From Luteimonas endophytica (GTDB lineage: Bacteria; Pseudomonadota; Gammaproteobacteria; Xanthomonadales; Xanthomonadaceae): DNA of 64,000 nt. Every line of letters begins with the position of its first letter. The first letter of the stretch is position 1. Below the pieces are notes generated by a model. The model did not search any database and was not told the origin of the DNA. It saw only the letters and a list, made by a program, of their open reading frames with translations. The DNA lies in assembly GCF_029887875.1 (NCBI RefSeq), contig NZ_JARXRM010000028.1, forward strand, positions 208,150 through 272,149. The letters are read 5' to 3'. This document shows, piece after piece, positions 18,200 through 27,643 of this stretch. Position numbers and translations under genes: made by a program.

Positions 18200-18305
18200 G
18201 CGGGGATTCCTCGGTGGGCTGGGGGACGGAAGCGGCGGTGGTCTGCGGCCACCATCGCCAGGCCCGGTCGGCCGAGGAGGAATGCGGGATCGGAAGGGCG
18301 CGCAT
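18200..18305 (-). promoter_or_regulatory. Candidate trp leader peptide and attenuator-like region
   Basis: An ATG at 18305 (- strand) opens a frame reading MRALPIPHSSSADRAWRWWP, with Trp at codons 16, 18 and 19, 50-60 bases before the trpE GTG. The Trp codons contain GGTGG (18253-18249), which can pair with CCACC at 18241-18237 or with a second CCACC at 18217-18213 that abuts the trpE ribosome site GAGGAA (18212-18207). A weak TCGCAA-17-TACAGT promoter would start transcription at about the leader ATG. Against it: the frame does not stop until inside trpE, the ATG has no ribosome site, and there is no T tract. A translational rather than terminator-based switch is the better reading. Confidence 0.35.
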
Positions 18306-18400
18306 GGGGCTACTGTACCGGCTCGGACCGGGGCTTGCGATCCCGGGGGACCGCGGGGAGATCCGGCTTCGGCGTCCGCAACCGCTGGCGCATCGATTGC

Positions 18401-18505
18401 GGGAGCGGCCCATGGCCGCCAAGGTCGCGGGAGGCACGGGCGGGTCGGCCGCAATTCCCGGTGCTGGCTACGACGCCGGCTTTCGCGTGCATGGCACGCT
18501 CCTAT
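18401..18505. repeat. Paired GTAG-type REP element, copy 1
   Basis: Unit A (GGAGCGGCCCATGGCCGCC, from 18402, + orientation) faces unit B (GCGTGCATGGCACGCTCCTA, 18485-18504, - orientation). Unit A folds as GCGGCC/GGCCGC around CAT; unit B folds as GCGTGC/GCACGC around CAT. The same two units recur paired at five other sites in the window. Confidence 0.85.
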
Positions 18506-18548
18506 GCGTTGTACCGGCGCGGCGGTGGCCGCGGCCCCGGCAGGGGGG

Positions 18549-19538
18549 TCACGTGGAGTCTTCGGCGCGTTCTGGCGACGCGGTGGCGGACGCCGGGCCG
18601 CCGCTCAGCAGGGGCGAACCGGCCGGCAGGTGCATGCGCACGCGGCCGGGCACGCATTCGATCCGGAACCGATCCGCCTCGACCGGTTCGCCGTCGAGAT
18701 TGAGGTAGATCGGCTCGCGCGCCTCGACCTCCACCCACGGCAGGCGCGCGCGCACCGCGACCTGCTCGAGCGCGGCGGCGCGGCCCTCGCTGATCACCCG
18801 GCCGAGGGTGGCCGCGACCTCGCCTTCCAGCTCCGGCACCACGGTCAGATCCAGCTGCCCGTCGTCGACCAGGGCGTCGGGGCAGAGCGCCTGCCCGCCA
18901 CCGGCCTGGCGGCCGTTGCCGACACCCAGGGCGATGAAGCCGCCCTCCCAGGCGAAGCCGGGGCCCCGGATCCGCGCCTGCAGCGGCTCGATCCGGCCCA
19001 TCCTCGCGATCCCGGTGAGCAGGTAGGCCAGGCCGCCGAGCATCTTCTTCAGGCCTTCGTTGGTCTCGACGGTGATGCTCGTGCCGAAGCCGCCGCTGGC
19101 GAGGTTGGCGCACCAGCGCACCGCGCCGCCCGCCTCGACCCGCAGCAGGTCGATCGGCCGCGCGGGCTCCGCCAGCGCCAGTTCCAGCGCTTCCATGGGG
19201 TCCGGCGGAATGTCCGCGGCCACCGCGAAATCGTTGGCGGTGCCCAGCGGCAGCAGCGCCAGCGCCGGCAGCGCGTCAGGGGACTCGTCCCGGCCGGCCA
19301 GCGCCGCGACGATCTCGCTCAGGGTGCCGTCCCCGCCGCCGGCCACCAGGGCGTCGACGCCGTCGGCCAGCGCCTCGTCGACGTGGCGGGCGGCGTCGCC
19401 CTGCTCCCAGGTGACGCGCACGTCCAGGGTCACGCCACGCGAGCGGAGCGCATGGACCGCTTCGCGCACGCGCTCGTCGCCGGCGGACTTGCCGTTGAGG
19501 ATCAGCCGCCAGGTCGGGGGCATGGTGGGGTCCGGCAT
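18549..19538 (-). CDS. yegS: YegS-type lipid kinase (diacylglycerol kinase family)
   Basis: About 329 residues. The nucleotide site GGGDGT is in [15 protein letters not shown], and [25 protein letters not shown] and [19 protein letters not shown] match the E. coli YegS signature segments closely. YegS phosphorylates lipids such as phosphatidylglycerol in vitro. Either ATG 19538 or ATG 19523 could be the start; neither has a clear ribosome site. The C-terminal ~20 residues are low-complexity. It lies alone, on the - strand, between the trp operon and rpe. Confidence 0.9.
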   Translation of the reverse strand: MPDPTMPPTWRLILNGKSAGDERVREAVHALRSRGVTLDVRVTWEQGDAARHVDEALADGVDALVAGGGDGTLSEIVAALAGRDESPDALPALALLPLGTANDFAVAADIPPDPMEALELALAEPARPIDLLRVEAGGAVRWCANLASGGFGTSITVETNEGLKKMLGGLAYLLTGIARMGRIEPLQARIRGPGFAWEGGFIALGVGNGRQAGGGQALCPDALVDDGQLDLTVVPELEGEVAATLGRVISEGRAAALEQVAVRARLPWVEVEAREPIYLNLDGEPVEADRFRIECVPGRVRMHLPAGSPLLSGGPASATASPERAEDST

Positions 19539-19619
19539 TCGATGGGCGCCACAGGCTAGCAGCGCCGCGACCGCGCGCGCCGTGAATGTCATGTGCCCGT
19601 CATCGACCGCCGGTAGCGT

Positions 19620-19706
19620 GGAAGGCCATCGCAGGGACGACGGACGGAGGCGGGATTGCCTCCAGCACGCAAGGCCGCGCCGGGGGTTTCCTCCGGCGCT
19701 TTTTTT
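19620..19706 (+). ncRNA. Candidate small RNA ending in an intrinsic terminator
   Basis: Both flanking genes (rpe and yegS) are on the - strand, yet the + strand here carries two successive hairpins: GGAGGC (19646-19651) with GCCTCC (19658-19663), then a terminator stem with seven T. A terminator with no + strand gene before it suggests a short independent transcript. The 5' end is a guess; I find no convincing promoter, and no known RNA family is recognised. Confidence 0.35.
19677..19706 (+). terminator. Orphan + strand intrinsic terminator
   Basis: GCGCC (19677-19681) pairs with GGCGC (19695-19699), extended by further G-C pairing in the loop flanks, and is followed by seven T (19700-19706). 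No + strand gene lies upstream. Confidence 0.8.
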
Positions 19707-19815
19707 GGGGTCTCCACACCCGGGAAACCGATCGCCGTCCTCGCCCGGGCGCGGGCGGCTGCCGGCTCGTGCGGGCGTTGTTCGTGGGTCGGGACAGGAA
19801 TCCCTGCTGCCCCGG

Positions 19816-20490
19816 TCAGCCGCCCGCGGCGGCGATCTCGCGACGCATCCGCGTGATCACTTCCGCATAGTCCGGTTGGCCGAAGATCGCCGAGCCGGCG
19901 ACGAAGGTGTCGGCGCCGGCCGCGGCGATCGCGCCGATGTTGTCGGGCTTCACGCCGCCGTCGATCTCCAGGCGGATCTCGCGGCCGCTGGCGTCGATGC
20001 GCTCGCGCACCCGGCGCAGCTTGTCCAGGGTGGCGGGGATGAAGGCCTGCCCGCCGAAGCCGGGGTTCACCGACATCAGCAGCACCAGGTCCAGGTCCTC
20101 GAGCACGTAGTCGAGCATCTCCACCGGGGTGGCCGGGTTCAGCACCAGGCCGGCCTTGCAGCCCTCGCCCCGGATCAGCTGCACGGTGCGGTGGACGTGG
20201 CGGCTCGCCTCTGGATGAAAGCTGATCAGGGTAGCGCCGGCGCGCGCGAAGTCGGGGACGATCCGGTCCACCGGCTCGACCATCAGATGCACGTCGATCG
20301 GCGCGCTCACGCCGTGCCTGCGCAACGCCTCGCACACCATCGGACCGATGGTGAGGTTGGGCACGTAGTGGTTGTCCATCACGTCGAAGTGGACCCAGTC
20401 GGCGCCGGCCGCGAGCACGCGGTCCACCTCCTCGCCGAGGCGGGCGAAGTCCGCGGACAGGATCGAGGGGGCGATGACGGCTGGCAGCAT
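19816..20490 (-). CDS. rpe: Ribulose-phosphate 3-epimerase
   Basis: 224 residues. The metal and catalytic residues are in [19 protein letters not shown] (H34, D36) and [10 protein letters not shown], with the phosphate loop VNPGFGGQ and FVAGSAIFG. It interconverts ribulose 5-phosphate and xylulose 5-phosphate in the pentose phosphate pathway. rpe close to the trp genes is a common arrangement in this bacterial group. Confidence 0.97.
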   Translation of the reverse strand: MLPAVIAPSILSADFARLGEEVDRVLAAGADWVHFDVMDNHYVPNLTIGPMVCEALRRHGVSAPIDVHLMVEPVDRIVPDFARAGATLISFHPEASRHVHRTVQLIRGEGCKAGLVLNPATPVEMLDYVLEDLDLVLLMSVNPGFGGQAFIPATLDKLRRVRERIDASGREIRLEIDGGVKPDNIGAIAAAGADTFVAGSAIFGQPDYAEVITRMRREIAAAGG

Positions 20491-20547
20491 GGTTTGGCTC
20501 GAGTTCGAATGAATGGGGTGGGCGGAGCGCCGGGGCCGATCGATCGG

Positions 20548-20877
20548 TCAGCCGCGCCCGCGCAGGCTGCGGATGCGGTCGTAGGCGCCGTTGATCTCCC
20601 GCGCCTTCTTCTCGGCCTCCGCGCGCAGCTCGGGTGCCGCCCCGGATAGCCGGTCCGGGTGGTATTGCGCCATCAGCCTGCGGTAGGCCTGGTCGATCTC
20701 CGCTTCGCTGGCGTCCTCGCCGACCCCGAGCACGCGGTAGGGGGTGGCCCGGCGCGGAAACAGCCAGTCGGCGTCGAACGCATGGCCGATCAGCAGCCCG
20801 ATCAGCCCCCCCGCGGGGTGCCGCATCAGCAGCCAGCCGGCGATGAAGCCGAGCAGTTTTCCGTACCAGCGTTTCAT
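20548..20877 (-). CDS. Small membrane-anchored DnaJ-domain protein
   Basis: 109 residues. The N-terminal ~35 residues are hydrophobic and glycine-rich ([25 protein letters not shown]), like the membrane anchor of DjlA. A J domain follows, with [24 protein letters not shown] and the HPD motif at residues 73-75. It would stimulate a DnaK-type chaperone at the inner membrane. It lacks the central TerB-like part of full DjlA. Its start at 20877 is set by homology; the frame upstream is spurious. Confidence 0.88.
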   Translation of the reverse strand: MKRWYGKLLGFIAGWLLMRHPAGGLIGLLIGHAFDADWLFPRRATPYRVLGVGEDASEAEIDQAYRRLMAQYHPDRLSGAAPELRAEAEKKAREINGAYDRIRSLRGRG

Positions 20878-21002
20878 CGCCACAGTGTAGTGGCAGCCGC
20901 GGCCACCGGGGAGCGGGCCGCGCCGCCGCCGCGCCCCGATCCCGATGCATCCGCCCCGCAACCGCACTACACTGCCCGGCCCGATTCCGCCTGGGTGCCT
21001 GC

Positions 21003-21932
21003 TTGGCCACGACCCTGCTCGCCGCGGACCTGCCCGGTCTGACCCTGCGCCACCGCGGCAAGGTGCGCGACGTGTTCGATCTCGACGACGGCCACCTGCC
21101 GGCGCCGGCGCGCGGGCGCGGCGAGCACCTGCTGATCGTCGCCACCGACCGGCTGTCGGCGTTCGACGTGGTACTGCCCGACCCGATCCCGGGCAAGGGC
21201 GAGATGCTGTGCCGGATCAGCAACTTCTGGTTCGAGCGCACCGCCCACCTCATGCCCAACCACCTGGTGGACGTCGACGTCGCCGCGGTGCTGCCCGCCG
21301 GGGTGGACCCGGCGGCCTACGTCCAGCGCTCGGTCGTGACCCGGAAGCTGCGCCCGGTGCCGGTGGAGGCGATCGCCCGCGGCTACCTGATCGGCAGCGG
21401 CTGGAAGGACTACCAGCGCACCGGCTGCGTCAGCGGCATCCGCCTGCCCGGTGGCCTGCGCCAGGCCGAGCGCCTCGCCGAGCCGATCTTCACGCCCTCG
21501 ACCAAGGCCGCGGTGGGCGAGCACGACGAGAACATCGACTTCGATACCGCGGTGCGGACCATCGGCGCCGAGCTCGCCGAGCAGATCCGCGACGCCACCC
21601 TGCGCCTGTACCGCTTCGCCGCCGAATACGCCGCCAGCTGCGGCATCCTGCTGGCCGATACCAAGTTCGAGTTCGGCACCGACGCCGACGGCCGCCTGTA
21701 CGTGATGGACGAGATGCTCACTCCCGACTCCTCGCGCTACTGGCCCGCCGACGCCTACCAGGTCGGGAGCAGCCCGCCCAGCTACGACAAGCAGATCGTG
21801 CGCGACTACCTCGAAACGCTGGACTGGAACAAGCAGGCGCCGGGCCCGCACCTGCCCGCCGAGGTGGTCGAGCGCACCCGTGCGCGCTATGCCGAGGCGC
21901 TGCAGCGGCTGGCCGGGATCCGCCTCGACTGA
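21003..21932 (+). CDS. purC: Phosphoribosylaminoimidazole-succinocarboxamide synthase (SAICAR synthetase)
   Basis: 309 residues, the longer class of PurC. Signature stretches are [51 protein letters not shown] and [13 protein letters not shown]. It ligates aspartate to CAIR in purine synthesis. The start is TTG 21003, required to match the conserved [19 protein letters not shown] opening; no upstream ATG or GTG is in frame near it. The rare start may keep expression low. Confidence 0.96.
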   Translation: MATTLLAADLPGLTLRHRGKVRDVFDLDDGHLPAPARGRGEHLLIVATDRLSAFDVVLPDPIPGKGEMLCRISNFWFERTAHLMPNHLVDVDVAAVLPAGVDPAAYVQRSVVTRKLRPVPVEAIARGYLIGSGWKDYQRTGCVSGIRLPGGLRQAERLAEPIFTPSTKAAVGEHDENIDFDTAVRTIGAELAEQIRDATLRLYRFAAEYAASCGILLADTKFEFGTDADGRLYVMDEMLTPDSSRYWPADAYQVGSSPPSYDKQIVRDYLETLDWNKQAPGPHLPAEVVERTRARYAEALQRLAGIRLD

Positions 21933-22011
21933 GGACCGGGGGCCGGCGCTCGGCCGCGGCGGGATCGCGATATCCTGTGTTCCGCCATCGACGATCGATC
22001 CGGAGGGCTCG

Positions 22012-22500
22012 ATGAACGCCACCGCGCAACCCGCCGCACGCTCGATCGACCGCTGGTTCGCCAGCTATTCCGGCGATCACCGCAACCCGACCAACCAGGC
22101 CATCCACGTGGTCGCGGTCCCGGCGATCCTGTGGAGCGTGATCGCGCTGCTGTGGTGCATCCCCACCACCGGCGCGTACTTCCGGCCCGGGATCTGGGCC
22201 GGGATCGCGATGTTCGCTTCCTGGCTGTTCTACTACCGCGCCTCGAGGCCGCTCGGCTTCGGCATGCTGGTGGCGTATCTGGCGCTGGGTGCGCTGACCT
22301 GGCGCCTGCACCTGGCGCTGGGCACGCGCGGGCTGCTGGTGGTGGCGGCCGCGGTGTTCGTGCTCGCCTGGATCGCGCAGTTCATCGGCCACAAGATCGA
22401 GGGCAAGAAGCCCAGCTTCCTCACCGACCTGGTCTATCTGCTGATCGGCCCGGCCTGGGTGCTGTCCAAGCTGTACCGCAGGCTGGGCTGGCGCTGGTGA
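22012..22500 (+). CDS. Mpo1-like (DUF962 / YGL010w family) membrane protein
   Basis: 162 residues with four hydrophobic segments. The family signature is near the start: HRNPTNQAIHVVAVPA, with the paired histidines and Asn, and a second conserved GHKIEGKKPSF segment. In yeast the founding member Mpo1 is an Fe-dependent dioxygenase of 2-hydroxy fatty acids; bacterial members are untested. GGAGG lies 8 bp before ATG 22012. A transporter gene starts 4 bp after its stop. Confidence 0.88.
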   Translation: MNATAQPAARSIDRWFASYSGDHRNPTNQAIHVVAVPAILWSVIALLWCIPTTGAYFRPGIWAGIAMFASWLFYYRASRPLGFGMLVAYLALGALTWRLHLALGTRGLLVVAAAVFVLAWIAQFIGHKIEGKKPSFLTDLVYLLIGPAWVLSKLYRRLGWRW

Positions 22501-22504
22501 GGCG

Positions 22505-23419
22505 ATGACCGGCGCCGCGCGCGGCCTGCGCGGGCGCGACCTGGCGCTGGTGCTGCTGGTCTGCCTGTTCTGGGCGGTCAACTTCCTGAGCTCGGCGCAC
22601 GCGCTGCGGGAGATCCCGCCGTTCCTGTTCACCGCGCTGCGCATGGCCATGCTGGCGGCGATGCTGGCGTGGTTCGTCAAGCCGCCGCCGCGCGGCCAAT
22701 GGCCGCTGCTGGCGGCGGTGGCGGTGGTCAACGGGGTGCTGCATTTCGGCACCAGCTTCCTGGCGTTGCGGATGGCCGGCAACCTGTCGTCGCCGGCGAT
22801 CGTGATGCAGAGCTACGTGCCGATGGCTGCGCTGCTGGCGTGGTGGTGGCTGGGCGAACGCTTCGCCTGGCGCACCGGTCTGGCCATCGCGCTCAGCTTT
22901 GCCGGGGTGCTGGTGCTGGGGTTCGACCCGATGGTGCTGGCGGCGCCCGCGGCGCTGGCGGTGATGCTGGTCTCGTCGCTGCTGCTGGCGGCCGGCACCG
23001 TGCTGATGCGCAAGCTGCGCGGGGTGGACATGGTCAGCCAGCAGGGCTGGACCGCCATCATCAGCCTGCTGCCGCTGCTGGCGATCAGCGCCGCGTTCGA
23101 ACCTGCCAGCTTCGTGCAGCTGCGCGAGGCGAGCTGGATCGCCTGGGGCGGCGCGCTGTACGCGGCGGTGTTCGCCTCGCTGCTGGGCCACGGCGTGTTC
23201 TACATGCTGGTGCAGCGCCACCCGGTGGCGCAGGTCACGCCGTACCTGCTGATCACCCCGGTGTTCGCGGTGGCGCTGGGGATCGCGTTCTGGGGCGATC
23301 GCCCCGGCCCGGCGATGTGGGTCGGCGGCGCCATGGTGCTGGGCGGGGTGCTGGTGATCGCGCTGCGCACGCTGCACAAGGCCCGGGTCCCGGTGAACGA
23401 CGCCAGCCCTGCGGCCTGA
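22505..23419 (+). CDS. DMT superfamily transporter (EamA domains)
   Basis: 304 residues with about ten membrane helices in two EamA repeats (residues ~10-140 and ~155-290). The first helix has LVCLFWAVNFLSSAHALREI, and the second repeat ends with FWGDRPGPAMWVGGAMVLGGVLVI. The family exports small metabolites; no substrate can be assigned. It starts 4 bp after the Mpo1-like gene and is probably cotranscribed with it. Confidence 0.88.
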   Translation: MTGAARGLRGRDLALVLLVCLFWAVNFLSSAHALREIPPFLFTALRMAMLAAMLAWFVKPPPRGQWPLLAAVAVVNGVLHFGTSFLALRMAGNLSSPAIVMQSYVPMAALLAWWWLGERFAWRTGLAIALSFAGVLVLGFDPMVLAAPAALAVMLVSSLLLAAGTVLMRKLRGVDMVSQQGWTAIISLLPLLAISAAFEPASFVQLREASWIAWGGALYAAVFASLLGHGVFYMLVQRHPVAQVTPYLLITPVFAVALGIAFWGDRPGPAMWVGGAMVLGGVLVIALRTLHKARVPVNDASPAA

Positions 23420-23445
23420 CTTCGGCGCGCCGGAGTCGGCGCGGT

Positions 23446-24363
23446 CTAGCGCGCAGGAACGAACATGTCCGCGGTCGGCGCGAAGCTCCGCGGCGCGTAG
23501 TCCAGGTCGGCGCGCGCCTCGGCGAGGTCGAACACCAGGTCCTCGCGCATCCGCGCCACCGCGCCGGGCGGCAGTCCGCGCAGGCGCCCGCCGGCCTGCG
23601 CCGCGCGCAGCACCAGCCGGAACACCGGCGCGGGCAGCTCGACCAGCCGCGGCCGCGGCGACAGCGCCGCCAGCGTGCGCGCCACCATCTCCCGGTACGG
23701 CAGGGTCTCGCCGCCGGGCAGCGCATAGGCGCGGCCGCGGCTGGCCGCGCTGTCTACCGCCGCGCACGCCGCCTGCGCCAGGTCTTCCACGTGCACCGGC
23801 TGGCGCAGGCCGCAGGCGCGGCGCGGCAGCACGAAGAAGCCGCTGCGCGCGGCAAGCGTGGCGATGCGGGTCAGGTTCTGGTCGCGACCCGCACCGTAGA
23901 CCAGGGTGGGCCGCAGCAGCGTGGCGGCCGCTCCGCGGGCGTGGGCGGCGTCCAGGATCCGCGCCTCCGCCGCCTGCAGCCGCGCGGCGAGCGCGCGCTC
24001 CTCCGGATCTTCCGCGGAGCGCTTGGTGGCGAGACTGGTGGACCCGAACGCGACGACCCGCGGGCATTCGATGCGCGCCTCGGCGTACCAGAACGAGAAC
24101 AGGTCGAGCGGGCCGCAGCTGAAGATCGCATCGCAGGCGCCCGGCAGCGCCGGGAGCCTCGCGAACTCGCCCTGCAGCCAGCGCAGACCGGACCCGGCGC
24201 GGCGCGGGGCACGGCTCAGCGCCTCCACTCGCCAACCCGCGTGATGCAGCCTCGCCAGCAGCGCAGCACCGATCTGCCCGGTGCCGCCGAACACCAGCGC
24301 CGTGCGCGTGGGCTCGCGCAGCGCCGGCGGCCGGCGCCCGGAAGTGTCGGATGCTCGCGTCAT
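23446..24363 (-). CDS. NAD(P)-dependent epimerase/SDR family protein
   Basis: 305 residues with an N-terminal Rossmann fold: TALVFGGTGQIGAALLARL (GGTGQIG at 26-32). RPTLVYGAGRDQNL is the usual substrate-side segment and VHVEDLAQAA follows. The normal YxxxK catalytic pair is not clear (the region reads FGSTSLATKRS), so it may be an atypical reductase or a binding-only member. It ends 26 bp from the DMT transporter on the other strand. Confidence 0.8.
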   Translation of the reverse strand: MTRASDTSGRRPPALREPTRTALVFGGTGQIGAALLARLHHAGWRVEALSRAPRRAGSGLRWLQGEFARLPALPGACDAIFSCGPLDLFSFWYAEARIECPRVVAFGSTSLATKRSAEDPEERALAARLQAAEARILDAAHARGAAATLLRPTLVYGAGRDQNLTRIATLAARSGFFVLPRRACGLRQPVHVEDLAQAACAAVDSAASRGRAYALPGGETLPYREMVARTLAALSPRPRLVELPAPVFRLVLRAAQAGGRLRGLPPGAVARMREDLVFDLAEARADLDYAPRSFAPTADMFVPAR

Positions 24364-24482
24364 CGCGCAAGGATAGGCGATGCAGGGCCCCGCGCCGCGC
24401 CGGGGCCAACGGCGGCGCCTGCTAGAATCGCGGCTCGGCGCACCGTTCCCCCTGGGTGCCGCGAGTCCGCACAAGGAGACCG

Positions 24483-27287
24483 ATGCTCGAGCTCTTGTTG
24501 GCCTTGCCGTTCGTGCTGGCGCTGCTGGTCGCGATCCTGCGCAACGTGCCGCGCGCGGCCACCGCGTGGCTGGCTGCATCGGCGCCGCTGCTCGGGCTGG
24601 CGATCCTGGCCTGGTTCACGCCGGCGGTGATGTCGGGGGAGATCCCGCAGGCCACCCACGCCTGGATCCCCCGGGCCGGCCTGCTGTTCGACCTGCGCCT
24701 GGACGGACTGGCCTGGATGTTCGCCGGACTGGTGCTGGGGATCGGCGTACTGATCGTGATGTACGCGCGCTACTACCTGAGCGAGAACGACTGCGCCCCG
24801 CGCTTCTTCGCCTACCTGCTGCTGTTCATGGGCGCCATGCTGGGCATGGTGCTGGCCGGCAACCTGCTGTTGCTGGTGGTGTTCTGGGAGCTGACCTCGA
24901 TCAGCTCGTTCCTGCTGATCGGCTACTGGACCCACCGCAAGGACGCGCGCGAGGGCGCGCGCATGGCGCTGACCATCACCGGCGCCGGCGGCCTGGCGCT
25001 GCTCGGCGGCGTGCTGCTGCTGGGGAAGATCGCCGGCAGCTTCCAGCTCGACGTGGTGCTGGCCTCGGGAGACGCGATCCGCGCCCACCCGCTGTATGCG
25101 CCGATGCTCGGGCTGGTGCTGCTTGGCATCTTCACCAAGAGCGCGCAGTTCCCGCTGCACTTCTGGCTGCCGCACGCGATGGCCGCGCCCACACCGGTCT
25201 CGGCCTACCTGCACTCGGCGACGATGGTCAAGGCGGGGGTGTTCCTGCTGGCGCGGCTGCATCCGGCGCTCGCCGGCAGCGACCTGTTCTTCTACACCGT
25301 CAGCGGGATCGGCGCGGCGACGCTGCTGGTCGGCGCCTGGAACGCGATCTTCCAGCACGACCTCAAGGGCCTGCTGGCGTACTCCACGATCTCGCACCTG
25401 GGTCTGATCACCCTGCTGTTCGGGCTGTCCACGCCGATGGCGGTGGTCGCCGGCGTGTTCCACATCCTCAACCACGCGGTGTTCAAGGCCTCGCTGTTCA
25501 TGGCGGCCGGCATCATCGACCACGAGGCCGGCACCCGCGACATGCGCAGGCTGGGCGGGCTGCGCAGACTGATGCCGTTCACCAGTGCCCTGGCGATCAT
25601 CGCCTCGCTGGCGATGGCCGGCGTGCCGCTGCTCAACGGGTTCCTGTCCAAGGAGATGTTCTTCGCCGAAGCACTGGAGATCCGCGGCCACGACGCGATG
25701 CGGCTGGGGGTGGCGGGCGCGGCGTTCCTGGCCGGCGTCTTCGGCGTCGCCTACAGCCTGCGCTTCGTGCACGACACCTTCTTCGGCGCCGGGCCGCGCG
25801 ATGTCGACCACGAGGTCCACGAGCCGCCGCGCTGGATGAAGATCCCGGTCGAGATCCTGGTGGTGGCCTGCCTGGCGGTGGGCACCGTGCCGGCGTTGAC
25901 CATCGCCCCGGTGCTGGAGACCGCGGCGCGCGGCGCGCTCGGCGGCGAGCTGCCCTACTACAGCCTGGCGGTATGGCACGGCTTCAACCTGCCGCTGCTG
26001 ATGAGCATCGGCAGCATGGTGTTGGGGGTGGCGCTGTATTTCGGCCTGCGCCGGCTGTTCGACATCCACGCGGTGATCCGCCGCTCCTTCGGGCGCAAGC
26101 TGTTCCGCGGCAACGTGCTGGCGCTGCTGCGCCTGGCCTGGCGCTTCACCTACGCGATCGCCAACGGCAACCTGCAGCGCTATCTGCTGCTGACGATCCT
26201 GGCCGCGCTGGTCCTGGCCGCCGCCCCGCTGGCCGGCACCGCGCTGTTCGCCGGTTCGGGGCCCGGGCAACCGATGCCGGCGCTGGGCTGGGTGCTGTGG
26301 GTGGCGCTGGTGGCGGCCTCGATCGCCACCGTGGCGCTGCACCGGCAGCGCCTGCTGGCATTGGTGGTGATCGGCGCGGTGGGCCTGGCCGTGAGCCTGG
26401 TGTTCGTGTTCCTGTCCGCGCCGGATCTGGCCCTGACCCAGCTGCTGGTGGAGATGGTGACGATCGCGCTGATGCTGCTGGCGCTGAACTACCTGCCCCA
26501 GCAATCCCCGCCGGGCCGATCGCGGCCGCGGCGCGCGCGCGACCTGGCGATCGCCGGCGCCGCCGGCCTCGGCGTCTCTGCGCTGGTGTACGCGGTGATC
26601 ACCCGGCCCTCGCAGACGATCGCCGGCGAACTGCTGGCGCGTTCGCTGCCCGAGGGCTACGGCAGCAACGTGGTCAACGTGATCCTGGTCGACTTCCGCG
26701 GCTTCGACACCCTGGGCGAGATCGCGGTGTTCGGCATCGCCGGCCTGGTGGTGCACGCGTTGCTGCGGCGCTCGCGGCTGGCGCCCGCGGAGGTGATCCC
26801 GGGCGGTCCGGCGCTGCTGCCGATGCCGGCCAACCTCAGCCAGCTGCTGTTCCCGCTGGCCCTGGCGGTGTCGGTGTACCTGTTCCTGCGCGGGCACAAC
26901 CAGCCGGGCGGCGGCTTCATCGCCGGCCTGGTGCTGGCGATCCCGCTGCTGCTGCAGTACGTGATCCAGGGGTCCCAGTACGTCGAGCAGCGGCTCGGCT
27001 TCGACTACGTGCGCTGCATCGGCGCCGGCCTGCTGGCCGCGGTCGGCACCGGCATCGCCGCGATGCTGTTCGACCTGCCGTTCCTCAGCAGCGGCCATGC
27101 CGACCCGGTGCTGCCGCTGATCGGGCCGCTGCCGCTGGCCAGCGCGCTGGGGTTCGATGTCGGCGTGTACCTGGTGGTGTTCGGCGGGGCGATGCTGATC
27201 CTGTCGATGATGGGGACAGTGAAGCCGCACCCGAAGGCGCCGCCGGCGACCAGCGCCGGCGCAACCCCAGGGGAGGCACCGGCATGA
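24483..27287 (+). CDS. mrpA: Mrp/Mnh cation/proton antiporter subunit A fused to subunit B
   Basis: 934 residues. The N-terminal ~500 residues are a NuoL-like proton-channel domain with many helices (VVFWELTSISSFLLIGYW; FPLHFWLPHAMAAPTPVSAYLHSATMVKAG). A C-terminal MrpA domain follows, then a MnhB domain from about residue 770, marked by LRGHNQPGGGFIAGLVLAI. The complex exchanges Na+ (or K+) for protons at the inner membrane. ATG 24483 has AAGGAG just upstream. It opens a six-gene operon in which every gene overlaps the next by 4 bp. Confidence 0.95.
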   Translation: MLELLLALPFVLALLVAILRNVPRAATAWLAASAPLLGLAILAWFTPAVMSGEIPQATHAWIPRAGLLFDLRLDGLAWMFAGLVLGIGVLIVMYARYYLSENDCAPRFFAYLLLFMGAMLGMVLAGNLLLLVVFWELTSISSFLLIGYWTHRKDAREGARMALTITGAGGLALLGGVLLLGKIAGSFQLDVVLASGDAIRAHPLYAPMLGLVLLGIFTKSAQFPLHFWLPHAMAAPTPVSAYLHSATMVKAGVFLLARLHPALAGSDLFFYTVSGIGAATLLVGAWNAIFQHDLKGLLAYSTISHLGLITLLFGLSTPMAVVAGVFHILNHAVFKASLFMAAGIIDHEAGTRDMRRLGGLRRLMPFTSALAIIASLAMAGVPLLNGFLSKEMFFAEALEIRGHDAMRLGVAGAAFLAGVFGVAYSLRFVHDTFFGAGPRDVDHEVHEPPRWMKIPVEILVVACLAVGTVPALTIAPVLETAARGALGGELPYYSLAVWHGFNLPLLMSIGSMVLGVALYFGLRRLFDIHAVIRRSFGRKLFRGNVLALLRLAWRFTYAIANGNLQRYLLLTILAALVLAAAPLAGTALFAGSGPGQPMPALGWVLWVALVAASIATVALHRQRLLALVVIGAVGLAVSLVFVFLSAPDLALTQLLVEMVTIALMLLALNYLPQQSPPGRSRPRRARDLAIAGAAGLGVSALVYAVITRPSQTIAGELLARSLPEGYGSNVVNVILVDFRGFDTLGEIAVFGIAGLVVHALLRRSRLAPAEVIPGGPALLPMPANLSQLLFPLALAVSVYLFLRGHNQPGGGFIAGLVLAIPLLLQYVIQGSQYVEQRLGFDYVRCIGAGLLAAVGTGIAAMLFDLPFLSSGHADPVLPLIGPLPLASALGFDVGVYLVVFGGAMLILSMMGTVKPHPKAPPATSAGATPGEAPA

Positions 27288-27643
27288 TGGAGTTCGCGCT
27301 CGCCAGCGGCATCGGCGTGCTGACCGCCTGCGGCGTCTACCTGCTGCTGCGCGCGCGCAGCTTCGACGTCATCCTCGGCCTGACCCTGCTGTCGTATGCC
27401 ACCAACCTGCTGATCTTCGTTTCCGGCCGGCCGGTGATCGGCAAGCCGCCGGTGCTGCGCGAAGGCGTTGCCGAAACCCTGGCCAACTACACCGACCCGC
27501 TGCCGCAGGCGCTGGTGCTGACTGCGATCGTGATCGCCTTCGCGATGACCGCGGTGACCATCGTGGTGGCGATGCGCAGCCGCGCCGACAACCGCAGCGA
27601 CCACGTCGACGGGCGCGAACCCGATGCGGGGGAGCGCCGATGA
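27284..27643 (+). CDS. mrpC: Mrp/Mnh antiporter subunit C
   Basis: 119 residues, NuoK-like, three membrane helices, with LGLTLLSYATNLLIFVSG and DPLPQALVLTAIVIAFA as the family segments. Its ATG overlaps the stop of the A-B fusion (ATGA). The last ~20 residues are a charged tail. Confidence 0.95.
   Translation: MMEFALASGIGVLTACGVYLLLRARSFDVILGLTLLSYATNLLIFVSGRPVIGKPPVLREGVAETLANYTDPLPQALVLTAIVIAFAMTAVTIVVAMRSRADNRSDHVDGREPDAGERR

Larger units (their letters stand above)
18200..18548. other. trpE upstream intergenic region
   Basis: This 349-base gap separates trpE from the lipid kinase gene, both on the - strand. It holds the candidate Trp leader (18200-18305) and one paired GTAG-type palindromic repeat (18401-18505). 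I see no other gene in it. Confidence 0.6.

Noticed and set aside
24360-27230. A 956-residue open frame on the - strand opposite mrpA
   Set aside because: Its composition (Gln/His/Arg/Gly-rich, no domain) is what the complement of a Leu/Ala/Gly-rich membrane protein gives.
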